From: Thermanaerosceptrum fracticalcis
GTDB taxonomy: Bacteria > Bacillota > Peptococcia > DRI-13
Reading direction: 5' to 3'
DNA length: 64,000 nt
NCBI RefSeq assembly: GCF_000746025.2
Contig: NZ_CP045798.1
Location: 186,001 to 250,000 of the forward strand
This document shows positions 7,163 to 15,417 of this stretch, in pieces. Both the position numbers and the translations under genes were made by a program. Position 1 is the first letter of the stretch, and each line of letters begins with the position of its first letter. The notes under the pieces were generated by a model, which saw only the letters and a program-made list of their open reading frames with translations, was not told the origin of the DNA and searched no databases.

Positions 7163-8575
7163 ATGGCTTTATCGCACAATCCCAGTCTTTTGTGGTATGT
7201 AATAGGTTACGGTCTTGTCATGGTGATCATTGGCATTATTTACTCCAAAAAGATTCACACCAGTGAGGATTTTATTCTGGCAGGAAGATCATTAGGACCC
7301 CTCGTCTTAATGGGGACCTTAATTGCCACATGGTGTGGAAGCGGAACAGTAACAGGGGGGCCCAATTCACTGGCCTATTCCTTTGGCTTATGGCCTGGAC
7401 TTTTATACACTCTCCCAAGTATTGTCGGAATATTTATCTTATATATCATCGGTCCTAAAATAAGAGAATATGGAAAATATACTGTTTCTGAAATATTAGA
7501 AGATAAATTTGGTACTACGGCCAGGAGTTTGGCAGGGATCATCATTATCCTGGCTTATGTGGGAATAGTTTCTTACCAGTTTAAAGGTCTTGGCTTTATT
7601 TTAAATGTAACTACTGGCATCTCCGTGGATGTGGGAACTATTTTAGGGGCACTTTTAATTATCTTTTTAGCCTTTGCCGGGGGATTAGTGACAGTAGCTG
7701 TGACCGATGCTATCAGCGCTTTTCTCATGTTATTTGGTCTCATGATTGCCGTTCCCGCTGTTATAAATGCTGCAGGTGGTTGGGATAAGATTGTTGCTAA
7801 TGTGCCCCCGCAAAACCTCACGTTTTTTGGCTCCCTTACGCCCCTTCAATTAATTGGTTATTATTTACCCCTTTTATTTCTGTTGTTAGGAGACCAGAAC
7901 ATGTACCAGAGATTAGCGGCATCAAAAGGAACTAAAGAAGCCAAGATTGGTATGAAGGGATGGTTTGTTGGTCTCTTAATCCTGAGTCCTGCCGTTGCCC
8001 TAATTGCCTTCGCCGCCAGGGCAATCTTCCCCAAAATTAATCCCGGGATGGCCTTAATTTCAACAACTCTGGTTATACCAACATTTGTTGGAGGAATGTT
8101 ACTTGCGGCAGCAGCGGCTTTTATCGTAACTACCGGAAATTCCTACTTATTGTCTGCAGCTACCAATGTTACCTATGACATTTATGGAAGGTATATCAAC
8201 CCTAATGCTACTGATAAAGAGAAGTTATTTTTTACGAAAGCGCTAGTACCTGTATTAGGTATTATTGCTTATGTCATGATACGTTTCTTCCCCACTATTT
8301 TAGCTGTACAAATGTATTCTTATACAGTTTATGCCGCCGGTATAACACCCGCTGTCTTAGCTGTATTTTTATGGAAACGTGTAACCAAGCCGGCGGGGAT
8401 ATCTTCCATGCTGGCCGGTGTAATCACTACACTGTTGTGGGAAATTCCTTTGGGGAAACCTTTTGCTTTGAATAGTTCAGTGATTTCCGTACCAGTAGCA
8501 ATCTTAGTACTGATCATCGTCACTTTAATCACCACTCCCCAAACAGACAGTCAAAAAAATATTACAATTAGCTAG
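7163..8575 (+). CDS. Sodium:solute symporter (SSS family)
   Basis: 470 residues, ~13 hydrophobic helices. The SSS signature is visible in the first helices (SEDFILAGRSLGPLVLMGTL, then WCGSGTVTGGPNSLAYSFG), and LFLLLGDQNMYQRLAASK matches the conserved region of the family (proline, pantothenate, urea and sugar carriers). ATG at 7163 sits 8 bases after GAGGAGG; an in-frame TTG one codon earlier is less well placed. It is the first gene behind the sigma-54 promoter and is followed 44 bases later by a creatinase-like gene, so the imported compound is probably a small nitrogenous molecule handled by that enzyme. The substrate cannot be read from sequence. Confidence 0.9.
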   Translation: MALSHNPSLLWYVIGYGLVMVIIGIIYSKKIHTSEDFILAGRSLGPLVLMGTLIATWCGSGTVTGGPNSLAYSFGLWPGLLYTLPSIVGIFILYIIGPKIREYGKYTVSEILEDKFGTTARSLAGIIIILAYVGIVSYQFKGLGFILNVTTGISVDVGTILGALLIIFLAFAGGLVTVAVTDAISAFLMLFGLMIAVPAVINAAGGWDKIVANVPPQNLTFFGSLTPLQLIGYYLPLLFLLLGDQNMYQRLAASKGTKEAKIGMKGWFVGLLILSPAVALIAFAARAIFPKINPGMALISTTLVIPTFVGGMLLAAAAAFIVTTGNSYLLSAATNVTYDIYGRYINPNATDKEKLFFTKALVPVLGIIAYVMIRFFPTILAVQMYSYTVYAAGITPAVLAVFLWKRVTKPAGISSMLAGVITTLLWEIPLGKPFALNSSVISVPVAILVLIIVTLITTPQTDSQKNITIS

Positions 8576-8619
8576 TTTTTAAATAAGCCTTAAATATTAA
8601 ACAAAAAAGGAGTGGGTTA

Positions 8620-9753
8620 ATGGATACCTCTAAACGTTTAGCAAAATTAAGAGAGTATATGGAGGAAAATGGGATAAGCTTAAGCATTATCATGCATCCT
8701 GAAAACCAGTATTATATCAGCGGTTTTAAAGCTATCATTTATTCAAGGCCCATTGCCTTAATGGTAGAACCTGCTGTAACGGCCTTAATCGTACCCGGTT
8801 TAGAGGAAAAGCATGCCGAAGCAGAAGCAGCCGTTGACCGGTTATATATTTACTATGAACATCCGGAAAAAACGGAAGATCCCAAATCATACATGGAGCA
8901 CTTGGATAAAATTATTTCTGCTTTTCCTAAAGGTACAAGAATAGGTGTAGAAGCCAGTGTAATGTCCATGGGTTTGGCCAATCATATAAAAAATGCGGGC
9001 TATGAATTACTTGACATAGGCAGAAAAATAAGTGAGATGAGATTCATCAAAGATGAGCAGGAGATAGAGTTATTGATTGAAGCCGGGAAATTAGTCAGTT
9101 TGGCCCTGAGTGAATCTCTCGAAAAGGCCAGGGCAGGGATTAGTGAAATAGAATTAGACCAATACGGAAATAAAGCCTTATTTGAAGAGACCGCTAAGAA
9201 ATATCCTAACGCCAGCTTAGATTATTTCGTAATGTCTCCCTCAGGTCTGATTCGAAGTGTAATGCCCCATGTTTTTTCGAATACCAGAAAATTAACGGAA
9301 AATGATATCGTTATACACAGCAGGCAAGTTGGCTTAAACGGGTACAGGGCTGAATGTGAGAGAACCTTTTTTGTAGGTGAACCAACGGCAAAGCAAAAAG
9401 AAGTGTTTAATGTAGCTGTTGCTGCCCAAAAAGCGGCCATGGAAATAATAAAACCGGGAATTATGGCTAAAGAAGTTGATATGGCCGCTCGTCAAATTAT
9501 TCAAAAGGCAGGGTATGGAGAATATTCTATCCACAGAACAGGCCATGGCATTGGTTTGGGTGTCCACGAAGAACCATCTCTCAGGTTCGATTCGGACTTA
9601 ATTTTACAAGAAGGTATGGCCTTTTCCATAGAGCCTGGTATTTACATACCTGGTATAGGTGGGTTCCGTCATTCTGATACGATAATCATAACGAAAGATG
9701 GAGCCAGAGTAATTACTGACTATCCCTGGGAATTGAAAGACCTAATTTTCTAA
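8620..9753 (+). CDS. M24 (creatinase / Xaa-Pro aminopeptidase fold) hydrolase with altered metal site
   Basis: 377 residues with the full two-domain M24 layout: creatinase N-domain (1-~130) and pita-bread C-domain. Of the five metal ligands in M24 aminopeptidases (D, D, H, E, E), most are changed: the first aspartate region reads VIHSRQVGLNG, the second AECERTF (Asp to Glu), and the final glutamate region reads GGFRHSDT; the histidine (HRTGHGIGLGVHEEP) and FSIEPGIYIPG remain. Loss of the metal site is characteristic of creatinase, which cleaves creatine to sarcosine and urea without metal. With a sarcosine/proline-dehydrogenase-like complex nearby, a creatinase-type amidinohydrolase or related C-N hydrolase fits better than a peptidase. 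Co-transcribed with the SSS transporter. A relic of its 3' end lies at 22624. Confidence 0.8.
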   Translation: MDTSKRLAKLREYMEENGISLSIIMHPENQYYISGFKAIIYSRPIALMVEPAVTALIVPGLEEKHAEAEAAVDRLYIYYEHPEKTEDPKSYMEHLDKIISAFPKGTRIGVEASVMSMGLANHIKNAGYELLDIGRKISEMRFIKDEQEIELLIEAGKLVSLALSESLEKARAGISEIELDQYGNKALFEETAKKYPNASLDYFVMSPSGLIRSVMPHVFSNTRKLTENDIVIHSRQVGLNGYRAECERTFFVGEPTAKQKEVFNVAVAAQKAAMEIIKPGIMAKEVDMAARQIIQKAGYGEYSIHRTGHGIGLGVHEEPSLRFDSDLILQEGMAFSIEPGIYIPGIGGFRHSDTIIITKDGARVITDYPWELKDLIF

Positions 9754-9850
9754 ATAGGGTTCAGTTATTCTGCCAGGTGTACAAAAAACTGACATATGTA
9801 TACAGTAAAAAGAAGCTCTCTTTCAAAGAAGCGTGTTGTTACACGCTTCT
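9693..9850 (+). repeat. Left copy of the direct repeat bounding the accessory segment
   Basis: Covers the last ~20 codons of the M24 gene, its stop, a 31-bp repeat copy (9774-9804) and the following hairpin. By eye it aligns with 22624-22790 in the same order, with about a dozen differences in the first ~119 bases but none in the 31-bp core. Together the copies enclose ~12.8 kb. Confidence 0.75.
9774..9804 (+). repeat. 31-bp repeat, copy 2
   Basis: Identical over 31 bases to the copy at 22707-22737 and 26/31 to 6888-6918. It lies just after the M24 stop and has no -24/-12 promoter downstream in the present arrangement, consistent with its original target having been moved away by the inserted segment. 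Confidence 0.6.
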
Positions 9851-9854
9851 TATT
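9826..9854 (+). terminator. Terminator after the M24 gene
   Basis: AAGAAGCGTGT / ACACGCTTCTT stem, loop TGTT (9826-9851), ending in a short T-rich stretch. A related hairpin follows the right copy of the direct repeat at 22761. Confidence 0.65.
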
Positions 9855-10266
9855 AGTACGAAAATAACCCTATCAAATAATCAATATGCTTGTAAGGCAA
9901 AAAAGACAATAACGAACTAGCAGATGCAAGTTCATGCATCTGACGGATTAATCCTTCTGGAGGATATAACTGTTAGACAGCTTACTGGACTTCTCTCACC
10001 TCCAGACCGAGTTTTTTAGCTTCGGCAATAATTCTTTTTACACGGAATTTTTCCTGTTTTAGTACGAAAATAACCCTATCAAATAATCAATATGCTTGTA
10101 AGGCAAAAAAGACAATAACGAACTAGCAGATGCAAGTTCATGCATCTGACGGATTAATCCTTCTGGAGGATATAACTGTTAGACAGCTTACTGGACTTCT
10201 CTCACCTCCAGACCGAGTTTTTTAGCTTCGGCAATAATTCTTTTTACACGGAATTTTTCCTGTTTT
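9855..10266. repeat. Tandem duplication of 206 bp at the IS110 element's 3' side
   Basis: Two back-to-back copies, 9855-10060 and 10061-10266, appear identical. Each holds the last ~25 codons of the IS110 transposase reading frame (minus strand) plus ~130 bases of its downstream flank. Only the copy at 10061 is joined to the rest of the transposase, so the outer copy is a detached element end. Confidence 0.9.
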
Positions 10267-11425
10267 TGTTTAGCTTTTTCAAAGGATGTCTCGTCGTAGT
10301 CAACATCTTTCTTCAATAAGTTGTAAATGATCACGAGGAGCTTTCTGGCTAATGCAATGAGAGCTTTCTTGGCCCCGCGGCGTTGTTTTATCTTCCAGTA
10401 CCAAGACGATAAATAGCTATCGCGTATTCGGGTGATGCACCAGGCAATTTCGCAAAGGATTCGTTTTAGATAGGTGTTGCCATGGGTGGTACGGGTGGAC
10501 TTTTTTTTCCTGCACTTTCATTATTACCAGGACTTAAGCCCGCCCAGGAACAGATATGTTCCGCGGTTTTGAATCGGCTCATATCAATGCCGATTTCCGC
10601 CAAGATTGCAGCAGCGGCGGTTTTGTCAATCCCCGGGATGCCGTCCAGTTGCTCCAGTTGTCTTTGATATTGCTTGAGTTTTTCCTCAAGCTTTTGCTCT
10701 ACCTGGTGAAGATGCTCGTAGTGCTGATCCAGCCACCCTAGCAAAAGCTTGAGGAACTCCCTTTGGTGAACATCCATTTTACCATTGACAGCCTGTTTGA
10801 TCTCATGGAGCTTGCTCTTAGCGCGCCCCTTTACAAATGTTTCTACTTCGCGGGCAGATATCTTCCCGTAGCAGCAAAGGTGATCTATAATTGCTCGGCC
10901 TGATACGCCGAATATATCGGTAAGAAATGTTGACAGCTTAAAGCCGCAGCTTTGTAAGTGCTTTTCAATCCGATTTTTCTGGGAAGTAATTTCCTCGACG
11001 ATGCTTTTACGGTACCGGGTCAGATTACGGAGTTCCCGGATAGGTTTCGAGGGGATAAAACTTCCTTCTAACAATCCGGCACGCAAGAGAGTGGCTATCC
11101 ATTCAGCGTCCTTCATGTCGGTCTTTTTGCCAGGAACATTCTTCATGTGCCGGGCGTTGGTAACAATCAAAACCATACTGCCGTCAAAGGCTTCTTCCAG
11201 TACGTTATATACAGGCTGCCAATAAACACCAGTACTTTCCATAGCCACATTCCGGCAGTTTTCCTCTTCCAGCCAGGCTTTTAGTTCATCAAGTCCAGCA
11301 AGAAGGGTGGAAAAAGTGCGGATGGTTTTAACTGGTTCCCCGTCAACATTGCCTTTTAATAAGCAGGCGACAACAGTTTCCTTGTGGACATCAAGACCAC
11401 AACAAATTTCCAGAATGTCTTGCAT
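10188..11425 (-). CDS. IS110-family transposase, frameshifted at an A8 tract
   Basis: N-terminal DEDD (RuvC-like) domain is clear: CGLDVHKETVVACLL, AMESTGVYW, TDMKDAEWIA. The C-terminal transposase domain begins at LEQLDGIPGIDKTAAAAILA and continues with CSWAGLSPGNNESAG. At ~10500 a run of eight A in the coding strand (GGA AAA AAA AGT) throws the frame out, giving an early stop at 10466. A -1 shift restores KKKSTRTTHGNTYLKRILCE and reads on to TAA at 10188, for ~412 residues, the normal family length. The shift may be programmed slippage on the A-tract or a disabling mutation. Start ATG at 11425 follows AGGAG by 8 bases; the GTG at 11434 lacks that spacing. Confidence 0.88.
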
Positions 11426-11435
11426 ACGACTCACT

Positions 11436-11590
11436 CCTGCTCCAATGGATTTCAGGGATGATTGCCCGAGAAAATATGGAGTTTAGTACCCGTGCTGTTC
11501 CCAAGTCCTTAAAAACAAGGGGCGACAATTGGCCGTGCTCAAAGGCAATCAGGTTAGGTTTTTAGTCGAGGTTATACCATCAAAATACAA
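11436..11590 (-). ncRNA. Candidate IS110 bridge-RNA region upstream of the transposase
   Basis: IS110-group elements encode a guide (bridge) RNA in the non-coding end upstream of the transposase. This stretch lies in that position, has no reading frame and contains several short complementary blocks, such as TTGGCC near 11530 and GGCAATCAGG near 11545. Placement rests on known IS110 architecture, not on a recognised sequence match. Confidence 0.35.
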
Positions 11591-11835
11591 TCAACCTTTG
11601 TCCCTGATAATTCCAATGTAGCAGAAAATTAGACCATTGTAATCACTTCTACATATTTTCATAATTGGTTGTGCCTTCTAGGCATGGGTGGTTTTTAGGT
11701 AATCTTATAATTTCCTAAAAATAGGGGTGTGTTAGGGGACTATTTTACCCGGAGGGAACTTAATGCTCCTTACTTATCCTGTGCATGGCCCGGGAAATAC
11801 TGATAATGATCCTGGATTGTAGAGGAGGTTTTGTT

Positions 11836-11892
11836 ATGCTAAAATTGAGCACGGATGAAGGAAGGGCGATAGGAATGGAGAGGGTGACCTAA
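11836..11892 (+). CDS. Possible 18-codon leader peptide
   Basis: ATG at 11836 is spaced 7 bases from a strong GAGGAGG and reads MLKLSTDEGRAIGMERVT before TAA at 11892, 19 bases ahead of the dipeptidase start. The good ribosome site argues for translation, and it may couple to the next gene. It could equally be the stub of a lost gene. The rest of 11591-11835 is AT-rich upstream sequence in which I see no clear promoter. Confidence 0.3.
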   Translation: MLKLSTDEGRAIGMERVT

Positions 11893-11911
11893 AGAATGGG
11901 GAGAGGATAAA

Positions 11912-13300
11912 ATGGAGATCGATTTGGACAGGCAAGTTCTCGTGTATAGAGAACAGATTGTGAAACATACTTCGGAACTGGTCAGGATAAAAAGCATACT
12001 GGAACAGCCGGCAGGTCCGGATAAGCCTTTCGGGGAAGGAATAGACGAGGCGCTGCAGTATGTGTTGCGGTTGGGAGAAGAACTAGGACTAAAAACAAAG
12101 AACGTGGACGGATATGCGGGATATGTGGAAATAGGCGAAGGAGCAGAAATGGTGGCCGCGTTATGCCACGTAGACGTGGTGCCCGAGGGGGACGGATGGA
12201 AATATCCGCCTTATGAGGGACAGGTGGTAAACGGGAAAGTATACGGCAGAGGGGCTTTAGACGACAAAGGACCTCTGATTGCCTGCTTGTTTGCCATGAA
12301 AGCCATCAAGGATACGAACTTAAATTTCGGGAAAAGGGTCCGGCTCATCATTGGTACCGATGAGGAAACGGGAGGAAGGTGTATCAAGCATTACCTGGAG
12401 AATGAGGAAAGGCCCTTGTACGGCTTTTCGCCTGATGCGGAATTTCCTGTCATATATGCGGAAAAAGGCATTTTAAGGTTTGAGCTGGAGGCAAGGTTCA
12501 GCCAGGAAGCCGTGGCAGGCAGTGTAATAGAGTATATAAAGGGCGGTACCAGGGCAAATGTAGTGCCGGATTATGCCGAGGCCCGGTACAAGACAGATGT
12601 GGGTATACATGAAGTTATAGACGCTCTGGGATTGGGAGAAAAAATAAAAGTTTACAGGGAGCGGGATGGCGTCCTTATCAAGTCTTATGGGATATCTGCT
12701 CATGCCAGTCTTCCGCACCAAGGTGAAAACGCTATTGGTCAACTGGTCAAGGTCTTAAGCAGGCTGGAACTGAAATCGGGGGAGATGAAGGAATTCCTCG
12801 CGAAACTGGATGGCAAGGTGGGTATGGGAACAGATGGGAAGGGCCTGGACATAAAATGTAGTGATGCCGTATCGGGCCCCTTGACGCTGAACATAGGCAT
12901 AATAGATTTAAGCCCCTCTGGCGGTAAAGTTGTTTTTGATGTAAGGTATCCTGTGACTGCAGATTTTGCCGGGATATGGGCTAGCATACAGCAAGGACTG
13001 GCTGATCAAGGAACAGAAGTAAACATAGCAAACCATAAACCACCCCTATATGTTGATAAGGATAAGCCTCCTATCGCCATGCTGCAGCGGGCGTACCAGG
13101 AAGTAACGGGCCTTGAGCCTACCCTGCTGTCCATCGGCGGGGGGACTTATTGCAGGTATGTGGAAAACACCGTGGCTTTCGGGCCGGTCTTCCCGGGCCA
13201 GATGGAACTGGCTCACCAGGTGGATGAGTACATTTCAACGGAGGATCTGGCAAAGATTGCGAGAATATATGCCCAAGCTTTGTATCTTATGGCCAGGTAA
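11912..13300 (+). CDS. M20 family dipeptidase (PepV / Sapep type)
   Basis: 462 residues, the usual length for PepV-like M20 metallopeptidases. Zinc-site motifs in order: HVDVVPEGDGW (His-x-Asp), GRGALDDKGP (bridging Asp), GTDEETGG (catalytic Glu-Glu), FSPDAEFPVIYAEKG (Asp) and AHQVDEY near the C-terminus (His). A dimerisation/lid insertion lies between. Such enzymes cleave dipeptides or N-acyl amino acids in the cytoplasm. The start is ATG after GGGGAGAGG. It opens the accessory operon, although a strong hairpin separates it from the next gene. Arginine is written almost wholly with AGG/AGA, as in the rest of this operon and unlike the flanking genes. Confidence 0.85.
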   Translation: MEIDLDRQVLVYREQIVKHTSELVRIKSILEQPAGPDKPFGEGIDEALQYVLRLGEELGLKTKNVDGYAGYVEIGEGAEMVAALCHVDVVPEGDGWKYPPYEGQVVNGKVYGRGALDDKGPLIACLFAMKAIKDTNLNFGKRVRLIIGTDEETGGRCIKHYLENEERPLYGFSPDAEFPVIYAEKGILRFELEARFSQEAVAGSVIEYIKGGTRANVVPDYAEARYKTDVGIHEVIDALGLGEKIKVYRERDGVLIKSYGISAHASLPHQGENAIGQLVKVLSRLELKSGEMKEFLAKLDGKVGMGTDGKGLDIKCSDAVSGPLTLNIGIIDLSPSGGKVVFDVRYPVTADFAGIWASIQQGLADQGTEVNIANHKPPLYVDKDKPPIAMLQRAYQEVTGLEPTLLSIGGGTYCRYVENTVAFGPVFPGQMELAHQVDEYISTEDLAKIARIYAQALYLMAR

Positions 13301-13329
13301 AAAATATAGATAGATTGTTCAGTAGAAAA

Positions 13330-13385
13330 GATGTACAGTGGCACCGGGCATTGCCCGGCAGGAGGCCATGTGCATCTTTTTTTTT
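13330..13385 (+). terminator. Strong terminator inside the accessory operon
   Basis: Long imperfect stem from GATGTACAGTGGC to GGCCATGTGCATC with an inner CCGGGC/GCCCGG helix, followed by nine T (13377-13385). It should stop most transcripts after the dipeptidase gene, so the genes from 13588 may have their own promoter or depend on read-through. Nothing else is evident in 13386-13587. Confidence 0.8.
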
Positions 13386-13587
13386 GGTAGGTGCAATTTT
13401 GTACAATTGGTACCCCAAAACAATGGGCAGTTGCATACAGGATGAAGCTGGTTCTTTGCTGAATACACTAGCAATGTTCCGGCCCTGCCGGAGCCAAAAC
13501 CCTTGTCCTTTAGCCCCCTTCATTCCTGGGAGCAATTTAGAGATTCAAAAAGTATAGAACATTCAGCGAGAAAGGAGCAAGGCAGGT

Positions 13588-14247
13588 ATGGAAAAATACA
13601 GGATTGGAGTTATCAGGGTTTTAACCACCCAGGATCCCCAAATATTGCACGCCCATGGAGATTTACTGGAGAGGTATTTCCCGCAGTTTCAAATCGAGAC
13701 CAGGTGCATCCCGGACCAGCCCTATGGAATATATGATGAGGTTACCTTTCAGGTGGCGCTACCTAAGATAATAAAGCTGGCACTAGAGTGGGCGCCTTAT
13801 TTGGACGGATTGATTGTAAGCTGTGCAGGGGATCCTGGGGTGGACGAACTAAGGAAGTTGCTGGCCATTCCCGTTGTGGGAGCTGGCACAGCCACAGCAG
13901 CCTACAGTCTGACCTTGGGAGAAAGAGTTGGCATCATAGGGATCGAGGAAAACAGCCCCGCTAAATATGACAGGATATTGGGCAGCAGGTCCGTGGGCTA
14001 TATCCGTCCGGAAGGAGTGAGAAACACACTGGATCTTCTCACTGAGGAAGGCAGGGAAGCTGTTTTACATGCTTGCAGGAGATTGAGAGGGCAGGGAGCA
14101 GAAGCAATTGCCCTGGCCTGTACAGGCATGTCTACCGCCGGGATAGTGCCTTTTTTGCAAAAGGAGGTTGCCATACCTGTGGCGGACCCTGTAATAGCTG
14201 AGGGCATCATGATGCTCGGCCAATGTGTCCATAAAAGAGCAAATTAA
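13588..14247 (+). CDS. Asp/Glu/hydantoin racemase-family protein
   Basis: 219 residues. The two catalytic cysteines of the family are present in matching halves: IVSCAGDPG (Cys79) and ALACTGMS (Cys178). VPVVGAGTATAAYSL-like and RVGIIGIE segments match the Asp/Glu/hydantoin racemase fold. Two-base racemases of this type interconvert D and L forms of amino acids or hydantoins in the cytoplasm. Start ATG follows GAAAGGAG. It lies upstream of a DUF917 gene, a family often found beside hydantoinases, which makes a hydantoin or cyclic-imide substrate plausible; no hydantoinase itself is present here. Arginine codons are nearly all AGG/AGA. Confidence 0.8.
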   Translation: MEKYRIGVIRVLTTQDPQILHAHGDLLERYFPQFQIETRCIPDQPYGIYDEVTFQVALPKIIKLALEWAPYLDGLIVSCAGDPGVDELRKLLAIPVVGAGTATAAYSLTLGERVGIIGIEENSPAKYDRILGSRSVGYIRPEGVRNTLDLLTEEGREAVLHACRRLRGQGAEAIALACTGMSTAGIVPFLQKEVAIPVADPVIAEGIMMLGQCVHKRAN

Positions 14248-14292
14248 AAACCTTTACAAGTGTGCCATAAAACAAGGGGAGATGAATTGTTT

Positions 14293-15381
14293 ATGGATGG
14301 GAGTATTATCACGATTACCCCCGAAATAGCTAGGGCTGCTGTATACGGAGGAGCGTTCCTGGGCGGGGGTGGGGGAGGATCTGTGGAGACAGGATTGATT
14401 ACGGCTCTGGAAGCGCTGAAACTGGGTGATATAAAGATTGTCCCCCTTGACTGCATCGCTGACGATGCCAGTGTTATAACAGCCTCGGCCGTGGGAGCAC
14501 CCGCTGCCCAGGAGGGGTATGTGACGGCTGAGCACTGCAAAAGGGCAATGGAGCTTTTTCAAGATTTTTTCCACCAGGAGATCAAAGGTGTGATTACCAA
14601 CGAGAATGGCGGTCATTCCACCACCAACGGCTGGGTCCTTTCTGCTATAACAGGTATACCCGTAATTGACGCTCCATGTAACGGCAGGGCTCATCCCACC
14701 GGGCAGATGGGCAGCATGGGACTCAGCATGGATCCTTCTTATGTTAGTTGCCAGGTGGCCGTGGGAGGTAAGGAAGAAACGGGAAAATACCTGGAAATGG
14801 CCGTCCGTGGCAGGCTTGATGCGGCTTCTAGGCTTGTAAGGCGGGCAGCGGTGGAGGCAGGAGGGCTGGTTACGGTCCTCAGGAACTGTGTAAAGGCTGG
14901 TTACCTGAGGAAAAATGCTGCACCCGGAGCATTGAAACAGGCTATTAAAGTAGGGGAAATTTTTCTAAATAATGAAGGGGACTATATCAAAATACTACAA
15001 GGTCTTTCTCGTTTAATGCCCCTCGAAGTAATAAGTGAGGGGACCGTTAGGGATTTTAAACTGGAAACCCGGGACGGGTTCGATGTGGGCAAGATGATGA
15101 TCAATGAGATTGAAGTCACCTTTTGGAATGAATACATGACCGTGGAAAAAGAGGGAGAAAGACTGGCCACCTTTCCCGATCTGATTGTTACGCTGGACTT
15201 AGAGACGGGAAAGGTGAAAACCAGCGCGCAAGTGGCAAAGGGCGATAAATTAGCCTTGATTAAGGTTCCCAAGCACGCATTGATCCTGGGTAAAGGCATG
15301 TATGACCAGCAACTGTTTGTAGAAGTGGAAAGGATAATCAATAAACAAATGGTAGATTATCATTTCTCGCAGGGGGATTGA
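14293..15381 (+). CDS. DUF917 family protein
   Basis: ~362 residues from the ATG at 14293 (an upstream GTG at 14260 would add 11 residues but is poorly supported; TTG 14287 is also possible behind AGGGGAG). The DUF917 hallmark is clear: a glycine-rich turn GGAFLGGGGGGS near the N-terminus, then NENGGHSTTNGW and DAPCNGRAHPTGQMGSMG. Members occur alone or fused to hydantoinase subunit A, and some act on thiohydantoins. The neighbouring racemase supports a role in handling a hydantoin-like or cyclic peptide-derived compound. The reaction in this organism is not known. Spaced 36 bases from the DUF1177 gene. Confidence 0.83.
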   Translation: MDGSIITITPEIARAAVYGGAFLGGGGGGSVETGLITALEALKLGDIKIVPLDCIADDASVITASAVGAPAAQEGYVTAEHCKRAMELFQDFFHQEIKGVITNENGGHSTTNGWVLSAITGIPVIDAPCNGRAHPTGQMGSMGLSMDPSYVSCQVAVGGKEETGKYLEMAVRGRLDAASRLVRRAAVEAGGLVTVLRNCVKAGYLRKNAAPGALKQAIKVGEIFLNNEGDYIKILQGLSRLMPLEVISEGTVRDFKLETRDGFDVGKMMINEIEVTFWNEYMTVEKEGERLATFPDLIVTLDLETGKVKTSAQVAKGDKLALIKVPKHALILGKGMYDQQLFVEVERIINKQMVDYHFSQGD

Positions 15382-15417
15382 TCACCGCGAAAAAGATTTG
15401 ATTTCAGGAGGATTGTC

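Larger units (their letters stand above)
9855..11590 (-). mobile_element. IS110-family insertion sequence (boundaries approximate)
   Basis: A single transposase gene with ~150 bases of upstream non-coding DNA and a duplicated downstream end. IS110 elements lack conventional terminal inverted repeats, so exact ends cannot be set from one copy. The left limit is put at the outer 206-bp repeat copy and the right limit where the upstream leader ends. It sits immediately inside the left direct repeat of the accessory segment, suggesting a part in assembling that segment. Confidence 0.65.

Noticed and set aside
9855-10266. 206-bp tandem repeat as a plasmid-type iteron or origin
   Set aside because: The unit is the coding end and flank of an IS110 transposase, which explains it fully.
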